Positions 6,733-11,108 of a stretch of DNA of 11,108 nt are shown here, in pieces. Numbering within the stretch: position 1 is the stretch's first letter; each line of letters starts with the position of its first letter. The notes beneath the pieces were generated by a model that did not search any database, was not told the DNA's origin, and saw only the letters and a program-made list of their open reading frames with translations. The translations under genes were made by a program, and so were the position numbers. The stretch is from assembly GCA_002450255.1 (NCBI GenBank), contig DJYW01000069.1, positions 5,247 through 16,354 of the forward strand, in the 5' to 3' direction. Origin of the DNA: Gammaproteobacteria bacterium UBA6968 (GTDB taxonomy: Bacteria > Pseudomonadota > Gammaproteobacteria > Pseudomonadales > Azotimanducaceae).

Positions 6733-8549
6733 ATGCACTCCAAGCACATCGCATAGCGGGTTAGCGGCGCTTCGCTCTCTAGCAGCGGCGCCAATGTCTG
6801 ACTCGCTTGCAGCGTGTCCTGCAACCAATCGGGCAACGCTGGCGCATGCGTTTGTAAACCCGTCGATTCAATAACGTTTTGAATCATAGCCTGCCACTGA
6901 TCGACTTCTGGTCGCGCCATGCGGGTCTGCCAGCTGTCGAGTTCCGCCAGTTCGGCAGCGTGGGCAATGGCTTCGTCGATACTACCGAGCTGATCTGCCA
7001 AGCCCAGGTCGATAGCCTTGCGGCCCTGCCAGACACGGCCTTGTGCAATGGCATCGACAGCTTCTGGCGTCATGTCTCGGCCTTTCGCAACCAAGTTTAT
7101 AAACTGGCGGTAGCCGTACTCAATATTGGTTTGATAGATCTCGGTGATGGTGTCGTTAATTGGTACGAACGGACTGTCGGCGGTTGTTAGCGGTGTCGTC
7201 CCCACCCCATCCGCATTGACACCGATTGCCTCAAGCGTGCCATCAAAGCTGGGAAACAGGCCAAAGATACCGATAGAACCGGTGATGGTGGTGGGTTCGG
7301 TAACGATGTGGTCCGCCGTGGCAGAGATCCAATACCCACCCGAAGCGGCGAGTCCGGCAAAAGAAGCGACTACCGGACGGCCACTTACTTGGAATAATTC
7401 CAGTTCTTGGCGAATCAATTCCGATGCAAAGGCACTGCCACCCGGCGAATCGACGCGAAGCACAAGCGCTTTGACGTCGTCATCGTTACGCGCGTCGCGA
7501 ATATATTCTACAAGCTGATCCGCCGCAGCGACCATCGAGCCTTGCATAGGGGATTCAACGATTGTGCCTTGTGCGACGATGACTTCGATTACATCGTCAG
7601 AATCTGACGCTTCTGTGTCATCGTTGCCATTGACTTGGTTCAGGGCGCGATAAGTGTCGAAGTCAACCTGGTTGATCTCATCGTCTTCCCAGCCAACTTG
7701 GTCACCGATGCGCACGCGAATCTGATCAAGCGTCAGCAGTTCGTCGACCAGATTACTCTCCAACACAGCCCGAGCCATATCGCCCTGGGTTTGTTTAAGT
7801 ACTTCGGCGTAGTCGTTGGCGTATGCGTAAACGTCGTCTGTGCTGAGCTTACGATTCGCTGCTACGTCCTTAACGAACTCGCTCCACAGGCCGTCGTAGA
7901 GAAATTGATTCGCTTCTTTTGCGGCCGGCGACATCTCATTACTGATGAAGGGTTCCACAGCAGATTTAAATGTGCCAACCCGGAAAACATTCATTTTTAT
8001 TTTGAGTTTATCCAGCATCTCTTTGAAAAATAGACTATTTCCGCCATACCCCATTAGCATCATGGCGCCGTCCGGGTGCAGATAAACCGCATCGGCGTAA
8101 GTCGCGAGATGGTATTGCCCCTGGCTGTAGCTACGGCCATATGCGATCACTCGCTTGCCACTTTCTTTGAATTGATTGATGGCTTCGCCGATCCGATAAA
8201 CTTGAGCGGCACTGGTTAGCTCCAGGCCGGTAGAGGTCAGCACCAACAGCTTGATCTTGTCGTCCTTCGCTGCGTGCTCGATGGTCTTGATCACCGATCC
8301 GATTTCTATGTTTCTCACCTGACTGCTGGTCAAGGAAAACTGGACTGGAATAGCCTGCTCGACCAGCGCGCCATTAGGGTTGAGGAACAAGGCGCTACCG
8401 CTTGGTACTTCTGGCGCACTGTCGCCTTGGAATGAGGCGGCGACGAGCCCGATGAGCACGACATAGAAAAACAGGTTTAAGAAAAAGTTGCGGAAAGCTG
8501 TGAGCCACCCGCCCAGGCGTGAGAAAAAACCTTTATTTTGTGTGTCCAT
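6717..8549 (-). CDS. sppA: Signal peptide peptidase SppA, 67K type
   Basis: This inner-membrane serine protease of family S49 (protease IV) degrades signal peptides left in the membrane after processing. The ATG at 8547-8549 is chosen because AAGGTGG lies 6 nt upstream and because the protein then begins MDTQNKGFFSRLGG followed directly by the membrane anchor (about 22-40). An upstream in-frame ATG at 8633 would add 28 residues unlike the family. The 610-residue protein has the tandem two-domain form. The N-terminal domain carries the catalytic lysine K195 in GTFKSAVEPF (192-201). The C-terminal domain has RVDSPGGSA (365-373), the nucleophile S403 in GLAASGGYWIS (399-409) and TGSIGIFG (423-430). 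The lysine and serine come from different domains, as in E. coli SppA. An acidic linker (about 308-320) separates the domains. The C-terminus carries a CxxC pair (C602, C605). It converges on the symporter gene with a 16 bp overlap and is divergent from murF. Confidence 0.96.
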   Translation of the reverse strand: MDTQNKGFFSRLGGWLTAFRNFFLNLFFYVVLIGLVAASFQGDSAPEVPSGSALFLNPNGALVEQAIPVQFSLTSSQVRNIEIGSVIKTIEHAAKDDKIKLLVLTSTGLELTSAAQVYRIGEAINQFKESGKRVIAYGRSYSQGQYHLATYADAVYLHPDGAMMLMGYGGNSLFFKEMLDKLKIKMNVFRVGTFKSAVEPFISNEMSPAAKEANQFLYDGLWSEFVKDVAANRKLSTDDVYAYANDYAEVLKQTQGDMARAVLESNLVDELLTLDQIRVRIGDQVGWEDDEINQVDFDTYRALNQVNGNDDTEASDSDDVIEVIVAQGTIVESPMQGSMVAAADQLVEYIRDARNDDDVKALVLRVDSPGGSAFASELIRQELELFQVSGRPVVASFAGLAASGGYWISATADHIVTEPTTITGSIGIFGLFPSFDGTLEAIGVNADGVGTTPLTTADSPFVPINDTITEIYQTNIEYGYRQFINLVAKGRDMTPEAVDAIAQGRVWQGRKAIDLGLADQLGSIDEAIAHAAELAELDSWQTRMARPEVDQWQAMIQNVIESTGLQTHAPALPDWLQDTLQASQTLAPLLESEAPLTRYAMCLECIQPEL

Positions 8550-8709
8550 TAACGACCACCTTGCATAGTAAATACCCGACAGAAGATAGCATGAAACCCT
8601 AGTTATACCGTGATGCCGTCTATCTCGCTCCAATTAGTATTGATCGGTAACCCTCAAGTTTGCTTGGCATGGGCCTTATTGGCATAAGCCAAGGACTAAC
8701 CGGTACACT
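8550..8709. promoter_or_regulatory. Divergent sppA/murF upstream region
   Basis: These 160 bases separate two divergent genes and should hold both promoters. I could not place a convincing -35/-10 pair for either: TTATAC at 8603-8608 (plus) and its reverse TATAAC (minus) look like -10 elements but lack a good -35. The 3' part holds a duplicated TTGGCAT motif and a hairpin next to the murF ribosome binding site, listed separately. Confidence 0.4.
8663..8693 (+). promoter_or_regulatory. Duplicated TTGGCAT with alternative hairpins ahead of murF
   Basis: TTGGCAT occurs at 8664-8670 and again at 8679-8685. The sequence GCCAA (8688-8692) can pair with either copy: TTGGC-ATAA-GCCAA forms a tight five-pair hairpin with the second copy, while CTTGGC (8663-8668) with GCCAAG (8688-8693) forms a larger six-pair hairpin with the first. 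Both hairpins use the leading bases of AAGGA (8691-8695), the only Shine-Dalgarno-like sequence before the murF ATG. The arrangement could control murF translation or be a protein-binding site. The pairings are seen; the function is inferred. Confidence 0.3.
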
Positions 8710-10098
8710 ATGGTCATGGCGAAAGCGTTCACTTCTATCCCCAACCTCTGGTCGCTTACCGAGTTACAGCGCCTGACCGATGCTCAGCGTGGGTCAGCTG
8801 TGCCAGAATCGTGTGATGCCGTTACTCGCTTGAGCATCGACAGCCGAACCGTTCAACCTGGTGATCTGTTTATTGCTTTGCCTGGGGATCCGGGCGAACG
8901 CTTTACCGCAACCCGTCGCTCGAGTCGCGATGGTATTGATTTTGTGGCGTCTGCTCAGGCGAACGGTGCAATTGCGGCGCTGGTGCATCGCGAGGTTGCT
9001 GCGCCTATAGATCAGTTGCTGGTGCCGGATACCTACGCAGCTTTGTGGGCTGTCGGCGCTGGCGCGCGAAAACGTCTAACGGCTCCCGTCGTCGCGATAA
9101 CCGGTAGCAGTGGAAAAACCACTGCCAAGCACTTTCTCGCGTATGCCTTAGACGCTTGGGTGCCGCCGGGTAGTTTGAATAATCATATCGGAGTGCCACT
9201 GTCGCTTGCGAATGCCGACCCAGCGGCGGCAGCTTATGTCTTTGAGATCGGTACAAATCATCCCGGGGAGATCGGGCCGTTGAGTGAGATGGTTTCGCCG
9301 GACTTGGCACTGCTGCTCAATGTGCATTCTGCCCACCTCGAAAACTTCGCTGATAGAGCTGCCCTGTTTTCAGAAAAGAAATCGATTTTTCAGGGGCTTA
9401 GCGCAGTTAATTTAAAAGTATCTGAAGATGTATTAGGCTTGGATTCGCATTCTTTCGGCTTCACGTTCGATGCGGATTGCCGCATTGTTTCGCTGCACCA
9501 CGATTACGCCGACTTGAATCTATTTGGCCAGCGGCTCCGCGCTCGCGTGCCAGGTGGTGGTTCGCATCGCGCCTTGACGATGGCGGGCACTGTCTTAACT
9601 GTCCACCTGTTAGGCACAGATTTAGCCCGAGCTTTGGAAATTCCCAGCGACGTTATTCCTGCGGGTCGCGGCAATCTCATAAGGTGCGGTGATATCAGGC
9701 TCTGGGATGATAGCTACAACGCCAATCCGGAGAGCATGCAAGCAGCATTGGATTGGTATATCGCTCAGGATACAGTCGCGACAGCTGGCCGCAAGATCGC
9801 GGTGCTCGGCGAAATGTTTGAACTGGGTGCAGATTCTGAGGCTGAACATGAACGCATAATGGGTTATGTTGCAGGTTTGGACGAGGTCTTTTGGGTCGGG
9901 GCTGCTTGGCAAAATACTGATGCTGATTCAACGTCTGCTGGCAAGCATTTTGCGGCCGCGGACACTGCCCTTATGGATTGTCTGATAGAGGCACTGCGCC
10001 CGGGTGATCAAGTCATGATTAAAGGCTCGAATGGGGTCTTCTGGACGTCGCAATTTGTCGAAAAACTGGCTGCACAGTTGAACGAGCATGCCAAATAG
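8710..10098 (+). CDS. murF: MurF-type Mur ligase (UDP-MurNAc-tripeptide--D-Ala-D-Ala ligase), divergent
   Basis: MurF is cytoplasmic and uses ATP to add D-Ala-D-Ala to UDP-MurNAc-tripeptide, the last soluble step of peptidoglycan precursor synthesis. The N-terminal substrate domain has SIDSRTVQPGDLFIAL (42-57). The ATPase domain has the P-loop TGSSGKTT (131-138), NNHIGVP (157-163), E179 in EIGTNHPGEI, H209 in NVHSAHLENF and K223 where the carbamylated lysine lies. The C-terminal domain has DDSYNANPESM (333-343), LGEMFELG (366-373) and KGSN (438-441). Length (462) is normal. Oddities: there is a roughly ten-residue insertion after FIALPGD (about 60-72). The NADD motif expected after the carbamylated-lysine helix is missing. 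The usual GRHNxxNA stretch reads GSHRALTMA (284-292), so the conserved Asn is Thr. The ATG at 8710 has AAGGA 14 nt upstream, which is long; an ATG at 8716 is worse placed. It is not next to other dcw genes here. It may be the sole MurF or a paralogue with another substrate. Confidence 0.82.
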   Translation: MVMAKAFTSIPNLWSLTELQRLTDAQRGSAVPESCDAVTRLSIDSRTVQPGDLFIALPGDPGERFTATRRSSRDGIDFVASAQANGAIAALVHREVAAPIDQLLVPDTYAALWAVGAGARKRLTAPVVAITGSSGKTTAKHFLAYALDAWVPPGSLNNHIGVPLSLANADPAAAAYVFEIGTNHPGEIGPLSEMVSPDLALLLNVHSAHLENFADRAALFSEKKSIFQGLSAVNLKVSEDVLGLDSHSFGFTFDADCRIVSLHHDYADLNLFGQRLRARVPGGGSHRALTMAGTVLTVHLLGTDLARALEIPSDVIPAGRGNLIRCGDIRLWDDSYNANPESMQAALDWYIAQDTVATAGRKIAVLGEMFELGADSEAEHERIMGYVAGLDEVFWVGAAWQNTDADSTSAGKHFAAADTALMDCLIEALRPGDQVMIKGSNGVFWTSQFVEKLAAQLNEHAK

Positions 10099-10113
10099 GA
10101 GTATTCACACAGC

Positions 10114-11103
10114 GTGACAACACCGGGTTCAACAGAGCTGATTACCGACCGCTTAGGGCGGCGATTTCGCAATTTGCGTTTGAGTCTAACCGCCGCTTGT
10201 AATTATGCGTGCACCTATTGTGTACCTGACGGTAAGCGTCTTCAGGCCGCTGCCTATGAACTCGATGGTGATGCAATGGTGCGCGCGGTGCGCCTTTTGG
10301 TTGCTGCGGCGAGCATTGATAAATTACGCATCACGGGCGGTGAACCACTGCTTTCGCCAAAGTTCCCGGAAATTCTCAGCGGCGTGATGCAACTCGGGCT
10401 AGAGGACGTTTCTCTTACCACCAATGGCCAACTCATCCCACGGCATGCCGAAGCGATTGTGGATTCAGGTATGCGTCGCATTAATATCAGCCTTGATACG
10501 CTCGATGCTGAGGTATTTAGGAGCATAGCGCGGTCCGGTGATTTGGCTACGGTCTTGCATGGCATCGATCTTATGCAAAAGGCTGGTTTGAAGATCAAGA
10601 TCAACATGGTGCCCATGCGGCAAGTGAACGATCAGCAAATTCTGCCAATGCTGGAATACTGTTTGGAGCGCGGCATCGAACTGCGCTTCATCGAACTGAT
10701 GAATATGGGCCATCTACGCTCTGGCAATACCTACACACGGCAATTTTACGGTATGCAGGAGTTGCTCGATTGTATAGCTGAACGGTATGCATTTAGCCGT
10801 ACTGAAGCCCCTTTCGATTCCACCGCAGTTCGCTTCGAGATTCCGGGGCAAGGTACCTTTGGCATTATTGCTAATGAGACTGAGCCGTTCTGCCAGACCT
10901 GCACTCGCCTGCGACTTTCGTCTAACGGGCAGCTGTACGGCTGTTTGTCCAACGCCAAGTCACACTCTATCCGTGAAATATTTGAGCTGTCGGATGCTGA
11001 CGCTATTACGCATTTACGGAACGTGTTGGGCGCCGCCCTACAAGATAAGCAAAAAGTGAGTTTTCAAGGCGAAGTCACCGTGATGAAATTTATCGGCGGC
11101 TAG
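10114..11103 (+). CDS. moaA: GTP 3',8-cyclase MoaA
   Basis: This radical SAM enzyme converts GTP to 3',8-cyclo-GTP in the first step of molybdopterin cofactor synthesis; MoaC then makes cyclic pyranopterin monophosphate. The SAM-binding cluster cysteines are C29, C33 and C36 in CNYACTYC, with TGGEPLL (74-80) as the SAM-contacting motif. The second 4Fe-4S cluster, which holds GTP, uses C260, C263 and C277 (FCQTCTRLRLSSNGQLYGC). FIELMNMG (192-199) matches the conserved central strand. The protein ends in GG (328-329), the C-terminal di-glycine required for MoaA activity. The 329-residue length is normal and the gene is complete. Translation begins at GTG (10114); AGGAG (10097-10101) overlaps the murF stop codon and lies 12 nt upstream, so initiation is probably coupled to murF translation. 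No other molybdopterin gene is in the window; moaC or others may follow beyond its edge. Confidence 0.96.
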   Translation: MTTPGSTELITDRLGRRFRNLRLSLTAACNYACTYCVPDGKRLQAAAYELDGDAMVRAVRLLVAAASIDKLRITGGEPLLSPKFPEILSGVMQLGLEDVSLTTNGQLIPRHAEAIVDSGMRRINISLDTLDAEVFRSIARSGDLATVLHGIDLMQKAGLKIKINMVPMRQVNDQQILPMLEYCLERGIELRFIELMNMGHLRSGNTYTRQFYGMQELLDCIAERYAFSRTEAPFDSTAVRFEIPGQGTFGIIANETEPFCQTCTRLRLSSNGQLYGCLSNAKSHSIREIFELSDADAITHLRNVLGAALQDKQKVSFQGEVTVMKFIGG

Positions 11104-11108
11104 TGCAA

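Noticed and set aside
8550..8633. Extended SppA N-terminus starting at 8633
   Set aside because: The extra 28 residues contain Cys/His/Arg-rich sequence unlike the family, and the ATG at 8549 has a much better ribosome binding site directly before the normal N-terminus.

Overview
The window carries seven complete protein-coding genes in an ordinary chromosomal layout, with no mobile element, CRISPR array, rRNA or tRNA that I can see. The gene set (TTG-started ugd, NADPH-type glutathione reductase, 67K-type SppA with two S49 domains, an AGCS sodium symporter, MurF, MoaA) and the protein style point to a Gram-negative gammaproteobacterium, probably aquatic or marine. That placement is inference from family resemblance, not from a marker gene.

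Layout. 148-1500 (-) is UDP-glucose dehydrogenase, followed on its 3' side (1-147) by nested inverted repeats and a purine-rich tract. A 214 bp divergent region separates it from 1715-3094 (+), glutathione reductase, which is coupled by a 1-nt gap to 3096-4529 (+), an exported alkaline phosphatase whose motifs look more like vertebrate enzymes than like E. coli PhoA. A 508 bp gap (4530-5037) follows. It is the least explained part of the window: it holds a long inverted repeat, a cluster of GC-rich hairpins with competing pairings, a weak terminator-like hairpin, and a 34-codon hydrophobic ORF resembling the first membrane segment of NuoM. Then comes 5038-6732 (+), an alanine/glycine:cation symporter with an extra loop of roughly 110 residues. 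Its last 16 bp overlap the 3' end of the convergent gene 6717-8549 (-), SppA. A second divergent region (8550-8709) contains a repeated hairpin element just ahead of murF. 8710-10098 (+) is a divergent MurF-type Mur ligase, and 10114-11103 (+) is MoaA, coupled to it by a 15 nt gap.

The genes do not form one pathway. They cover UDP-glucuronate supply for surface polysaccharide (ugd), thiol redox (gor), phosphate scavenging (alkaline phosphatase), amino acid uptake (AGCS), membrane peptide clearance (SppA), peptidoglycan precursor synthesis (MurF-like) and molybdopterin synthesis (MoaA). I found no defence or secondary-metabolite system. The best candidates for something undescribed are the structured leader region before the symporter, the symporter's large inserted loop, and the atypical MurF with its moaA partner.
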